From Cordilura impudica (taxonomy: Eukaryota > Arthropoda > Insecta > Diptera > Scathophagidae), in the NCBI GenBank assembly GCA_963682025.1, contig OY821517.1:301014844-301078843 (forward strand): a DNA stretch of 64,000 nt, in the 5' to 3' direction. The first letter of the stretch is position 1. Each line of letters begins with the position of its first letter. Both the position numbers and the translations under genes were made by a program. Under the pieces are notes generated by a model. It worked only from the letters and a program-made list of their open reading frames with translations, did no database searches and was not told where the DNA came from. Below are positions 46,520 through 58,316 of this stretch, piece after piece.

Positions 46520-47149
46520 TGGTGGTTAGGCATATAACTTTTTACAATTTTTGCAAATACGAAAAACGGCATACCATAGTCGAATAGAGCATAAAAAAGT
46601 ATGAACCCCCATTATTTTTTTTTTGCGAAATTGCAAAAAAGTTTCCGCGCAAAACGAAATTACTTTTTTATCAGAACTGCTGAAAAAAACAAAAAAAGTT
46701 TTGTACAGTGCACACGTTTTTCTTCATAATAATAGATATTTATTTAACTAATAATCTTCCTATTATTCCAAACGCCTTTTAATGGACCCAAGGGAAGTGC
46801 CCCAACCACCCCAAACTAATTTTTCTTTAGAAAATTCTGATTCAATATTAAAAAATTTAAAAAAGAAAAAGCAAGTTATTCAAGAACTCGCATAGTCAAA
46901 TAATAACAACACAGCTGTGCGCGCGACAATGTCTTTACATCTGACGAGACGAGAGCGTAGCTACATACTTCTTCTCTTTTATTTAATGTTCTCTATGCAA
47001 TAATGATAAAAGAAAGATTACGTTGAATGATTTCCCGTTAGATGACGTAACACAGCCACCTTAAGGGTTACCAAGTATGTTTCATTTAGGAAAATTGTAA
47101 AATCTTGCGAAAAATGTATGTATTATGTGTTAGTTGGCAACCCTATATA

Positions 47150-47190
47150 TATAAATATACAGATGGAGCTAAAGAAGTTTTACTTCAGTT
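47150..47190 (+). promoter_or_regulatory. Possible TATA/Inr promoter of the transposon
   Basis: TATAAATA at 47150-47157 is followed by TTCAGTTG (Inr-like, 47185-47191), about 105 bp before the gene's ATG. The TATA-to-Inr distance of 37 is longer than usual, so one of the two may be coincidental. Confidence 0.35.
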
Positions 47191-47291
47191 GTGTGATCTT
47201 AAGCACATTTGTTTTATCATTCAATTTAGAAATTGAAATAAATATTTCAAATCTGTTTTTATCGGGATAATTAAATATTGTTTGTGTAAAA

Positions 47292-48934
47292 ATGTTTAAG
47301 ACAAGTGCTAAAAATGTTGAAAAGTATTGTTATACGTGGAAAGAAAATTTAGCTAGCAATACACAATGTATAAAAAATGTGGACATTCCATTGTTCGAAT
47401 TATGTAAAAAGCCCAAAGAAAAGTTTGTTATTGGAAGATTTAATAGCCTTGGAAAGGAAATAAAGTGTAAGAAAAGAAGAACACAAATTATCGTTAGTGA
47501 ACTTTCAGTTTTGTGGAAGAAACTCAATTTTAAAACACTTTCCTTAAGGTCTATTAAATGAAATGTGGAAAGATTAATAAAGTCGTGCCAAAACTTTTTA
47601 AAACGCCGTAATAAATATAGTTTTAATAAAATTTTTGATATAACTTCAAACAACGAAGAGCAACAATCACACGAATCGGAGCATTTCCCCATTTCAATAT
47701 CTAAAACCGATAATGTGCCGTTGGATGATGATTACAAACTTCCAACCATAATGGACGATGATCAGGTGTCATCAGATGATGATATTACCTACAAACCACC
47801 TGCCAGCCTATTACAAAAAAGAAGCCTATGAAACCAGCTGTAAATTTAGTTATGAATGCAAACGTTACCACTAGAAAGGCCGCAAAAATATGTAAAGAGT
47901 TGTCTGAATCTGGTGTAGAGATATTGTCGCCATCCCAACCTGGAATTTACAAAGCTTACACCAAAAATGCCGAACAAAAGAAAAAACTGTTGAAAAACAG
48001 TCTTAAAAACGAAAACTGGTGCTTGCATTTTGACGGGAAAAAAATTGGAAAGAAGGAATATCAGGTCGTAGTACTGAAAAATGCTTCCAGGGAAGTAAAA
48101 TTGAATGATGGAAAAGCGTCGACGATATTTCACGGAATAAAAGAATTATTATGTGATTTCGACTTGTTGGAATCAATTAAAATGATAATTTGCGATACAA
48201 CCAGTGTGAATACTGGCAGACACCATGGTGTTGTCACTCGCCTACAAAATTTTTTGAAATCATTTTCATTGCCCGCTCCACAGTATATTGGTTGTCAACA
48301 TCATGTGCTAGATTTGATGTTAAAACATGTCATGGATGAGCTTTTAGAGGGAAAAACATCATCGCCCAATATTTCATACAATTTTATTCCCAATTTAATA
48401 GAAAATTACGATGATCTAAAAAAAGAGTATGAACAAAATAAAGAGTGTATTAAGGTTAAAAGCATTAAATGGCGAAATGACATGCAATACTTATATGAAT
48501 TGGTCGAAGCTTTTAAATACTTCGAGAAAAATTAACGTTTTCCCTACATAAAATTTAAAGCAATACCAGCACTCAGCAATGCCCGTTGGAATTCTAGAGC
48601 TATTTTGGCACTTTTAGCCTTTATACTTATTCCTGAATATCGTTTACAATTATATCCTATTTGTAAGTTTGTGTGCGGTGCTTGGAGCGAAATCTGGTTT
48701 TCCGATCATACTTTCAACAAAAATAATTTCGCCACACTACAGAAATCATTGGCCGGCTTCACAAAAGCAAATGAATGTTTTCTCAGACATTGGGTAAATA
48801 AACCATCAGCTATTGAGGAAGTTCAGCGAAGTAACATCTGCGCTGAGCGTGCAACTAAAATTGTGCAAGACATTTTACCATTGTGTAAATCATCACATAC
48901 TTTAAACTTAAAAATTATTTCATATAACAATTGA
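47292..48934 (+). pseudogene. Transposase-like protein, RNase H-like fold suspected
   Basis: From ATG 47292 about 545 residues can be followed with a TGA at 47559-47561, a frameshift near 47826 and a TAA at 48533-48535. The first 90 residues are basic; an acidic linker (DDDYKLPTIMDDDQVSSDDD) follows. The core contains WCLHFDGKKIG, MIICDTTSVNTGRHHGVVTR, YIGCQHHVLDLMLKHVMDEL, IPALSNARWNSRAILALLAF and SNICAERATKIVQDILPLCK. The order Asp..Asp-TTS..H..RWNSR..ERA resembles hAT-like RNase H transposases, and I have seen related proteins in arthropods and cnidarians, but the superfamily is not certain. Confidence 0.72.
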
Positions 48935-49189
48935 CAAAAATTTAAAAATAAAAATATTTAAAAAAATTAAAAAATATTAAAAAAAAAAAATCTGACTTTT
49001 TTTAGAAATCCATTTTTGCGCGGAACGTTTTTGAACCGAAATCACCTAAAAAAGTGATATTCATTACTTGTACAATATTTGCCACCACGTGGTGGTATGC
49101 CAAATTTTTCGTCAACATTTGTTATATGCCTATGGTGGTGTTCTGATTAATGTTCCTTACTAACAATTACCGGTTGTTTCTTTCAAAAT

Positions 49190-49577
49190 AAATTATTATT
49201 ACAAGTTCGTCTGTCAAGAACACTATTTCAAATAATGTTTCAGTTTATGTGCTTAAAAATTATTAAATTGTTGCTCTGTAGGGCGGTCCGTTGTTGCTTC
49301 GAATATGAAACTTATTAAATCTTTATTGTACCCTTCACATCACTGTACTGATGACATATATCATTCCGTTTGCAACGCATCGAAAAATTGATTTGCCATC
49401 CTTATAACAAATTGAGTCGGTATACAAATGTTCATCTATTTGCCTGTCTGTTGAAATCACCCTCATTCACAAAATAGAGGATATAGCTGGCTTTAATTCA
49501 GATAACATTCTTTGTACATTCCTAAAACGCACATTTTCTGAAAAAGTGCTTTTAAAAAGGCAACATTTCATATAAAA
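49190..49577 (+). repeat. Core G unit 1 plus start of its minisatellite
   Basis: The core (TTATTATTACAAGTTCGTCT, GTTGTTGCTTCGAATATGAA, GCCTGTCTGTTGAAATCACC) matches the core at 54540-54899. It then enters AAAAAGTGCTTTT-type repeats, which are cut at 49577 by the jockey insertion and resume at 53780. Confidence 0.78.
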
Positions 49578-49855
49578 TACCTTCTATTTTTTTTTTTTTT
49601 TTTTTTATTTAAAAAACTATCATCATTACAATTAAAATAATTTATACATATATTTAATACCTACAGTTTTTGAGATTTTACTGAAAGTATTGCAACAAAT
49701 AATTTACTTTTTTTTTTTTTTTAATAAGTGAAAAAACATTTGGGATTATTACATGTAGGTAAAAAGATAGGGAAAAAACCTTTAAGTTTTCTAAGAAATT
49801 CTTTCTTTAACCCCTTCTTGCATCTTCTATTCAGAAGTTACAGAAAAAGTTAATT

Positions 49856-52453
49856 TTACAAATTTCTTATTAAATCAAAACTTGAAGACCTGTTTCTGTC
49901 TTCGAATCTTGTTGTTATTTTACTAATGACAGTTTTAAACAGATCTCGTTTAGAATTTCTGTGTAGCAGTGCAGTTGAGTATCTTCTAGGCAGGTTGTAT
50001 ATAATCTTCAAGTTTTTATTTTGGATTATTTGTAGCTTTTTAAGATAAGTGTTGGCACATCTCGTTGACCATACCTGGCAGCCATATGTCATTATTGGTC
50101 GTATACACATATTATATAATAACAGCTTATTTTTGCAATTTTGTTTGTTATATTTTCGGTTAAGCAGAGGGAAAAGCGCTCTTCCGCACTTTAGTGCCTT
50201 ATCACCCGCTTGTGTGACATGATTTTTGAATGTTAGTTTTTTATCGAAAACAACTCCCAAATATTTGACTGAATCAAGTATTGGAATTTCAGTCCCTTGC
50301 ATACAAAGTGTTATTTGCGGAATTCTTTTTGGTGACTTGTTAAAAGGGAAAATAATTGCTTGTGTTTTCCCATGATTTATCTTTATTTTCCATTTGTTGA
50401 AGTATTTTTCAGCATGGCTTAAAGCTTTTTTCATGTTCTTCACTATTGCATTTGAAAGTTTTCCACTCGTTATTAATGCGGTGTCATCTGCATAGAAGGC
50501 CGCTGTTTAGTTTCTTAGGGCTTTAAAGTCTGAAGTATATATAGAGTACAGCGTTGGTGATAAGATTGATCCTTGCGGAACTCCTGCAGGAATGTGCCTT
50601 TGTGTAGATTTTTCGTTATCCAAATTGACTGCAAAGTATCTGTCTGATAAAAAACTTTTTATAATTTTTTGTAAATATATAGGGTAACCAAATTTATTGA
50701 GCTTAAAAATAATTCCATTGTGCCATATGGAGTCAAGAAAAGCTATTCCTGTGCTTTTACGTTGATTTTTGTTGCTATTTATTAAATTTACAATTCTCTT
50801 CACCTGATGTATCGTTGAATGTTCTCTTCTAAAACCAAACTGCTCATTACTCAAAATATTGTTTTGTTCTGTAAATTCATTTAGTCGCGTTAGTATGATT
50901 TTTTCAAAAATTTTGTCTAAACCATTCAACATACTTATGGGACGATAGCTTTTGGGTGATTTTTTATCTTTTCCTGGTTTAAGTATTGGTATTACCTTGG
51001 CAATTTTGAATTGCTTCGGGAAATAACAGTTTTTGAAGCACCAATTGAAAATTTTTGTAACAAAATTGAAAAATACATTTGACATCAGTTTTAAAACTAT
51101 TGGTTTTATTCCATCTATACCAGGTGCTTTTAAAATTTTTGCTTAAAAATTAAAAATTTTACTTCGTCCACGGTTGTCAACATATCAGTTACATTGGTAG
51201 GCACAGATTGTAAGTCTAACCATTGAATGTGTTTCGATACCATACGTTCAACTGTCGATTGTTGATTATAAGTTATTTGGTGTTAATTTTCAAAAACATC
51301 CGCTATAATATTTGCCTTTCTTTCATTATTGAATACCGCCATCTATTGTCAAATTTTCTACAGTTGCTTTATTCCCTCTTATTGCTCTGTTCAGCTGCCA
51401 GAACTTTTCGTTGCCAGGTGGCAATTTTTTAATAAAATTATTCCAGTTGTCATTTCTGTCATTTTATACGTGAAAGTTGATTAAAATATTCAGCTGTTTA
51501 ACAACAGATGATAAGTAATGTCTTTCCGAAATGTTGGTTGCTCTTTGTAAATTACGTACAAACCTTTTTCTTTGGCCAATTAAGTATAAAGTTAATTGAG
51601 AAATTTTTTTCTGCCAAATTTGTTTCTCCTTAACTGGAATTCTTATAATTATAATTTGTTCAATGTTTGACTCGGTTATAATTGCAGATAGTAAATAATT
51701 TCTTCGAATCTCTTGGTCTACCCATTGATTGATTTCATTCCAATTTGCCATCTGATACAGTGGAATAAGTATTTTTCTTTCAATAATGGAACCATAAATT
51801 TGACATGTAACTGGAACGTGATCAGAGTTTAACATACCTGGATGAGTTTCTATTGCCGAAATATTTAAGTTCGAGTTTGTAAGAAGAAGGTCAATAACTG
51901 ATGCTTGTGTGGGTGTTGAACGCTGCCCAAATCGAGTAGAGGTGTTGGATGAGTAGATGTAATAATTGGAATTCATTTGATGGTTACATAGTTTTCTACC
52001 AGCAGTGTTGTTTCCTTGGCAGTTCCAACTAGTATGGTGAGCGTTAAAATTGCCAAAAACAAAAAATTCAGACGTTGTTGTGGTGATTTTGTTTAAATCT
52101 TCAATGAAGCTGTTAGTGTATCGTGGGCAGTATGCAGCTGTAAATCTAATTGGCCGATTATTAATATTTATTACAATGGAAACATTTTCAATAATTGTTG
52201 TTTACATTATTGTATATATTGGTGTGGAATTGTAGTTTTAATCGCTATTAATACACCTCCTCCATGGGTTAATCGATCTTGACGGTAGATTTTATAATTA
52301 AGCAATTTGAATTTGTGTTTTTGTTTTAAAAAAGTTTCATTAATAAAAACTACATCGACTTTTTTTTTCATTTAAAAAGTGTTCCAATTGATATATAGCT
52401 GTTTGATTAGTTATGCCTTGGGCATTCCAAAGCATAACATTGATTCTATACAT
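49856..52453 (-). pseudogene. Jockey ORF2: endonuclease and reverse transcriptase
   Basis: ATG at 52453 opens MYRINVMLWNAQGI. A frameshift at an A-run (about 52370) is followed by VFINETFLKQKHKFK, LTHGGGVLIAIK, then in another frame STPTQASVIDLLLTN and NSDHVPVTCQIYG (catalytic Asp/His). Reverse transcriptase follows: KAPGIDGIKPIVLKLM, KVIPILKPGKDKKSPKSYRP, QFGFRREHSTIHQV, GIAFLDSIWHN (usually LDIEKAFD), AGVPQGSILSPTLYSIYTSD, an in-frame TAA at 50507-50509, then FYADDTALIT and thumb motifs VKYLGVVFDKKLTF and RPIMTYGCQVW, ending at 49856. Only small lesions separate it from an intact frame. Confidence 0.92.
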
Positions 52454-52463
52454 TGTTGTTTCT

Positions 52464-53658
52464 TCATATGACATGTTTAAGCATATTTCCAAGTACTCGC
52501 AGCTTGTCATATTTGTTTTTACATTTTTCTAGAGCATCGACTGCATCAAAGAAAATTTCTAATAGCTTTTCATTAGAGAGATCATCGTTATCATGATCTA
52601 TTATTTGAGCTGCTTTAGCTTTTGCTGCGTAGGAAACTTTATTGAGAGCATTATGTGCTCTACTACTTGATGGAATTTCATCGGTGCGAGGAAAAATACG
52701 CACCTTATTACTTGATGATATATCACGGTTATTTGGGATATCGTCATCCCAGATGAAAGGATCAGGTTCCGAATGTCGTGGCATTTTACGAATGTGTTGT
52801 TTTCTGGAAACTCTTTGTCGTATTTCTAGGTACTCGCGGCACGATGGATAGTTTATGTCATCTGCTCGATGATTAACATTTTTCAAGTTATTCTTAATAC
52901 AATTAAAACATTTATATATCACAGGGCCGTCATTTGCAACTTTATTTAACTGGCAACACGAATAGTCATGTGGACCTCCACAACCTAGACATACATTTTT
53001 TCTAAAACAATTTGATGAGCCATGACCATATAACGCACATTTTGAACACTGTGTCGGTCCTCTTGCACGACGCCGGGGATTTCTCCAGTGGACTACCATA
53101 CCATAAAAGTATTTTATCTTAAATACTTCTCTTTTAGAAATCTGACTTCTGTTAAATTCTAGCATATACAAAGCATCGTCAGATGTGGATCGTGTGGTTT
53201 TAATTTCATTTATGTTTGTTGGTTCTATATTGTACGTATTTTTGAACTCCTCAAGAATCGTTTTTAGTTCGAATTGTGGGAGACCAAAAAGCATAAGTTT
53301 AAATTTCTTGTTGTCTTTAACTGGATGCGTAAAGAATTTCATTTCTTCGTGTTTAAGTTTTTTTAAAGCTTCATTGAAGTCAATCAAAGTGTTTGGCATC
53401 ACTCTTGTACCTATCGACATTCTCTTATACTTGGAGTTCGAGCCCAATATCTTTATGATATCAGTGAACTTATGACCACTATCAACAATAATTGGAGGAA
53501 TATTGTTTGCATCTCCACTTACTTCACCTTCTTCTTCGCTGGTGTCGTCATCCATGTCAGATAGCACTTGGAATCTGTTATTTTCTAACTAGAGGTTTGG
53601 GTACTTTAAATCTAGGGTTGTTACCCCAGAATTTTTTGCGTTTTTGTGTGGGGACCAT
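52464..53658 (-). pseudogene. Jockey ORF1 (Gag-like, CCHC zinc knuckles)
   Basis: The likely start is the ATG at 53658 (MVPTQKRKKFWGNNPRFK), followed by a one-base frameshift near 53585, after which the frame is open from NRFQVLSDMDDD to the stop at 52464 (HVI end). The middle holds an RNA-binding-like region and VHWRNPRRRARGPTQCSKCA, with knuckles CSKCALYGHGSSNC and CLGCGGPHDYSCC. Gag-like proteins of jockey elements package the RNA and direct it to the nucleus. One lesion only. Confidence 0.88.
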
Positions 53659-53745
53659 TCTCAATTATTGCAAATAATTGAAACTAAAAAATTAATTGTT
53701 TGTTTACAAAAATTTAACACGTGAGAAAAGTTGAATTTTTAATAA

Positions 53746-53781
53746 CACGACCGTATGTTGAGAGTGTCAACAAACAACTTA
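53746..53781 (-). promoter_or_regulatory. Internal Inr/DPE promoter of the jockey element
   Basis: GGTCGTG at 53752-53746 matches the DPE consensus RGWCGTG. If its first base is +28, +1 falls on the A at 53779. That base is the first element base inside the target duplication, and the surrounding TAAGTT matches five of six Inr positions (TCAGTT). Jockey-type LINEs are known to start this way. Confidence 0.75.
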
Positions 53782-54535
53782 CCTTCTATTTAAAAAGTAT
53801 ATTTTCTTACAGAGGTTCCTTTTCTTACAAAAGTACCTTTTCCAACAAAAGTATCTTTTCCTACAAAAGTACCTTTTCTTAAAAATATACGGTTGCTTAG
53901 AAAAGTACTTTTTCTTATAAGAGTGCCTGTTCTTGAAAAAGTACATTTTCTTTAAGAAGTACTTTTTCTTAATGATGTACCTTTTCATCAAATAAAAAAG
54001 TAATTATTTTAGAAATACCCTTTCTTAAAAAATACCTCTTCTTAAAATAGTGCATTTCCTTTAAAAAGTACGATTTCTTAAAAAAGGACCTTTGCGTAAA
54101 AAAGTACTATCTTGAAGATAATACCCTTTCTGACAAACGAGCCTCTCTTAAAAATTTACACTTTTTAAAAAAAGCACTTTTCCTTCAAAAATATTTTTCC
54201 CAAACAAGTACATTTTGTTAAAAAAACTAAATTTATTTAAAAAAAGTACATTTTAAAAACTACTTTTTATTAAACAAATACCTTTTCTTAAAAAAAGTAC
54301 ATCTTCTTAAAAAAGAACATTCTACTAAAAAAGTAAATTTTCTTTACAATTTTCTTTAAAATTTTCTTTTTCTTACTTAAATTTTCTTAAAAAGTACCTT
54401 TTTATCAAAAGTAATTCTTTTTTTAATCTTATCTTGAAAAAATATATCTCCTTTAAAATGTACCTTTTTTAAAAATTTACCTTTTCTTTAAAAAGTACAT
54501 TTTCTTAAAATAGTACCTTTTATTAATAGAATGCC
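53780..54535. repeat. AAAAAGTACCTTTTCTT minisatellite, after jockey
   Basis: The continuation of the array interrupted at 49577. Degenerate ~17-18-bp units; lysine/phenylalanine-rich open frames within it are not genes. Confidence 0.88.
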
Positions 54536-54539
54536 ATAA

Positions 54540-54899
54540 ATTATTATTACAAGTTTAAGTATCACTGTCAACATTAGTATTGCAAATTATGCTTCGCAGC
54601 ATTGATTCAGTGTTTGTGCTTAAAAGTCCTTAAATTGTTGCTTGCTAGGGAGGTCCGTTGTTGTTTTGAATATGAAATTTATATATTTTATCTTTATTGT
54701 ACTCTTCATATCACTCCGCAGAAGATATGCATCAGTTTGTCGTTCCGTTTGTAACCGGAAAAAAGTATGTATAAAGTATATTTATTCGTGATGTTATTAT
54801 AAACTCGAGTCTATATAGCGATGTCGGTATGTCTGTCTGTCTGTCTGTCTGTTGAAATCACGCTCGTCCATATAGAAAAGATCATATACCTGCGTTAAA
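54540..54899 (+). repeat. Core G unit 2 with (GTCT)n tract
   Basis: Matches the core at 49190-49530 (shared AAATTATTATTACAAGTTTA, GAGGTCCGTTGTTG, TTGAATATGAAA, TGTCTGTTGAAATCAC). Contains a GTCTGTCTGTCTGTCTGT run at about 54832-54852. Confidence 0.8.
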
Positions 54900-55795
54900 T
54901 CAAAAGTAAATTTTCTTAAAAAGTACCTTGTTTTAAAAAAGTACTTTTTCCTTAAAATTAGTTGCTTTTATTCAAAACGTATCTTTTCTTAAAAAGTATT
55001 TTTTCTTGAAAAAGTACCTTTAAAAAAATAAATTTTCTTAAAAAATTAGAATTCCTTAAGAATTTTAAATTTTCTTAAAAATTACTTTTTCTTAAAACCT
55101 TTTTGAAAAAGTGCCTTTTCTTAAAAAAGTACCTTTTCTTAAAAAGTGAATTTTCCTAAAAAAAGTACCGTTTCTTGAAAAAGCATATTTTCTTAAAAAA
55201 GTACATTTTCTTAAAACAGTTCCTTTTCGTAAACATATACCTTTTTCAAAAAAGTACTTTTTCTCAAAAAAGTGAAATTTTTAACAAAAGAACCTCTACT
55301 TAAAAATTTACCTTTTCTTAAAAAAGTACACTTTCTTATGAAAGTACCTCTTCTTAAAAAATACCATTTGTTAAAAAAATATTATTTCTTAAAAAAGTTC
55401 CTTTTCTCAAAAAGTAACTTTTCTTAAAAAATTACATTTTCTTAAAATCTATAGTTTCTTAAAAAAGTAGCTTTTCTTTAAAAAGCACCTTCTTAAAAAG
55501 GGATATCATCTTGAAAAAGTAAATTTTTTTTAAATAAACCTTTTCTTCAAAAAGTATCTTTTACGAAAATATACCTCTTCTTAAAAAAGTACGTCTTCTT
55601 AAAAAAGTAGTTTTTCTCAAAAAGTACACTTTCTCAAAAAAGTACATTTTCTTAATAAAGTGGCTTTTCTTAAAAAAGTAGCTTTTCTTAAAAAAGTACC
55701 TTATTCTTAAAAATAGTACATTTTCTAAAAAAGTACCTTTCTTAAAAAAGGACCATACCAGGAAAAGTACCTTCTCGTAACTTTCTTAAAAACTA
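54900..55795. repeat. AAAAAGTACCTTTTCTT minisatellite, second block
   Basis: Same monomer as the first block and the 13-17.8-kb array. Follows core G unit 2 in the same order as the first pair. Confidence 0.9.
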
Positions 55796-55917
55796 TTTGG
55801 ATTGTTCTTCAGCCGACGACTTATCGAGCGTTCACACTACGAAATTTTTACGTGGTTTAGCTCGTGTTTTGAAAAACAAAACACAGGTGTTCACTCTCGA
55901 TTCAGTGTGTTTTAGGC

Positions 55918-56436
55918 AAGGTTCAGAAAATACACACATGAAACACACAATGTTCTGTTCAAAAGCAGCCAACACATATCTTTATTTTCATATCAATTAT
56001 GTGCGTTTCTAAATTTTCTACGGTCGTGTTTAAAATATAACTGAACTCGAACCTGTTTACTGTACATGTTCTGTTTTTTCTCACTACACGAGCCACAACA
56101 CGACTTAAAATATAACTGAACTCGAACCTGTTTATTGTACATGTTCTGTGTTTTTTTTTTCAGTACACGTACCAGAACATGAACTTCAAATAAAGCAACA
56201 CTCAAAAATGTGTGCTTTATGTGTGATTGAAACAAAAAGTATGTGATACAAAAATGTTCGTGTAAATAACGAAATATTGAAACGAACACAGTCATGGTTG
56301 TGTTGGGCACCGAAGAAAATTTAAAAACAAACATAATTGGTATGAAAATAAAAATATGTGTGTGTTGGTCTAAGTTATGTTTGTTTACATATATGTACGA
56401 GTTTTTTATTCAGTGTGTGTTTTTTTCTGAACTCTG
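55918..56436. mobile_element. Foldback-type family D, third copy
   Basis: Left arm (55918-56030) and right arm (about 56200-56436) are inverted, as in the copy at 35019-35741. The centre has a 75-bp tandem duplication starting ATAACTGAACTCGAACCTGT (near 56036 and 56111). Right tip on the minus strand: CAGAGTTCAGAAAAAAACAC. Non-coding. Confidence 0.75.
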
Positions 56437-56469
56437 GTTTTAGGTGAGCATTTCAGCGGTTTGAACAGC

Positions 56470-58215
56470 TTTTTTTTTTGAATCAACACTCAAGGGATAC
56501 AAATGCAGTGCAATGTGTTGATTTCAGGCAAATAGGTTATGGGAAGGAGGAAAGAGGAGTAGTGTTTGTGGATATTTCACTTAAATTTTATTAGATTATA
56601 ACTGTCAGGAAAGACTTCTGCAGGGAGTTTATTCCACATACGGCTAGTTCGACTGATAAACGAATTTTCTCTGTAATGCGTTGTGCGGTCAACTGAACAA
56701 TAGACTACAAACGGATGAGATCTACTAGAGAAGCGGGTAGAGCGAACCGAAACTCGGGCACATTCCGACGATGTTCCAACGAATCAATAGAATTGGATAC
56801 CCTACTGTCATTGATGACAGCCAAAATAGACTTTGAAGTTACTGCCCATATATAGGAGTTGTATTCCATTTTCGGTCGGATGTAAGTGGTATAGATAATA
56901 AGGAGATCAGAAGGAGTGAAGTCATTTTTACACCGTTTTAGAAAACCAAGACACTTGAATGCTTCTTTCGACACTTCAAAAACATGCTCGTTCCAACGAA
57001 CATCACATTGAATTCTCATGCCTAGAAATCAAGAGTATCCGATTCCTCAATATCTATACCACCCATATATACAGATGACATTGTTGATTCCATGATTCTA
57101 TGGGTCAGCATACAACATTGAGCCTTCAGCGCATTAAACTCAACCCTATTCGCTTTACCCCACTCGGAGATTATTAACAGATCTTAATTGAGTGTGTCAT
57201 TCATTGTCTGCCTTTTGCCCCCAACCTCCTACAGTTAAAGGAAAATGAATGACAAATGCTGCTTTCATCTGCGAGAGAGTATATAGAATTAAAAGTTTGA
57301 CCAAAAAGGTCGTTCAGAAAGATAAGGAAAAGAGAAGGAGAAAGAACGGAACCTTGGGGTACCCCTGAATTAAGCGGAAACTCATTTGATGAGACCCCAT
57401 CAATAACAACATGTATTGTTCGGTCTCTGAGAAAACTCGATATAAATCGAGAGAAGTCATTACAGACCCCAAATGCAATAAGCTTTGATATCAATGCACC
57501 ATGCCACACACGATCGAATGCCTTGGAAATATCTAGAGCAACCACTTTACTTTCGCCAAAATTGCGAATGGATCGACTCCAGCGCTCAGAAAGTAGAGCT
57601 AACAGGTCTCCCTTGGCACGATTTCTACGGAAGCCATACTGTCGATAATTTAGAAGTGAGTTGGCCTCTAGGTAGTTCACAAGATGAAAAGTTATCATGG
57701 TCTCCACCACCTTTGAGAGCGCAGAGCAGATTGCAATTGGACGGTAATTTTAAGGGTTATTAGCCGCACCCTTTTTACGAATTGGTTGCACATTAGCAAC
57801 TTTCCAGCAAGAGGGAAAGACTCCCGCACGGTAAGAAAGGTTGAAAAGGTTGGCCAATGGACTGGCTAGCGTCGATGAGCACTGTTTCAGCACCACTGCT
57901 GGTATACCATCCGGTCCCGAAGACTTATTAATGTTAAGATCCGAAAGAACATTTTTAACTGCACGTGCTCGAAAGAATATTTTAGGCATAGTACAAGATA
58001 CACTTTCAAGTTCGGGCAGAGGTTGATCGCTATCCGGCAAAAACGAGTTTTTTGCAAAAAGTTCAGCTAAAAGGTTAGCCTTATCAACCGGTTCAGTGAA
58101 TATTTGGTCATTCTGTAAAAGAGTTGGGATAGCAGAACTAGCATTACTCTTTACTCTTTTAACAACTGATCTGAAGCTCTTACTACCCCGAGGAGGAGAG
58201 TGAACTTTAGCACGA
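56470..58215 (-). pseudogene. 5'-truncated LINE with reverse transcriptase
   Basis: Minus-strand blocks in two or three frames: HSPPRGSKSFRSVVKRVK near the truncated 5' end, INKSSGPDGIPAVVLKQC, SCWKVANVQPIRKKG, VVALDISKAFDRVWHG, DGVSSNEFPLNSGVPQGSVL SPSLF in sequence, and SIYSLADESSICHSF. The last replaces the catalytic YADD by LADE. The C-terminal thumb (RWNEHVFEVSKEAFKCLGFL, RPKMEYNSYIWA) is in a further frame, followed by a 3' region and an A tail (plus-strand T run near 56470). Same family as the older relic at 32465-33600. Jockey/CR1 supergroup. Confidence 0.85.
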
Positions 58216-58316
58216 AGAACAATTGAAAAGTTGTAAAATTTTCAAAATGAATAAAAATAATATCATTATATTGGTAGCCAACTACTTTAATTCTATTAAT
58301 GATGCAATTATCAATA

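Larger units (their letters stand above)
46527..49132 (+). mobile_element. 2.6-kb DNA transposon, superfamily uncertain
   Basis: The ends TAGGCATATAAC and GTTATATGCCTA are inverted and are followed inside by GGCATACCA on both sides. A 7-bp direct repeat TGGTGGT flanks it at 46520-46526 and 49133-49139. Subterminal GCGCAAAA/TTTTGCGCGG words are also inverted. A single broken transposase-like gene fills the middle. A target duplication of 7 (or 8 with one mismatch) bp would suit hAT-like elements, but I cannot settle the superfamily. Confidence 0.8.
49590..53779 (-). mobile_element. Full-length jockey-clade retrotransposon
   Basis: The element is 4.2 kb, minus strand. A 12-bp duplication TACCTTCTATTT lies at 49578-49589 and 53780-53791, and a poly-A tail (plus-strand T run) begins at 49590. 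Both ORFs of a jockey element are present in order, with ORF1 ending about a dozen bases before the ORF2 ATG. The 5' end falls exactly at the start site predicted from its internal promoter, so the copy is full-length. Coding damage is limited to a few stops and frameshifts. Confidence 0.93.

Noticed and set aside
47330..48133. Minus-strand frames of 95-120 codons
   Set aside because: Antisense shadows of the transposase-like gene at 47292-48934.
53185..53475. 96-codon plus-strand frame
   Set aside because: Antisense shadow of the jockey ORF1 on the minus strand.
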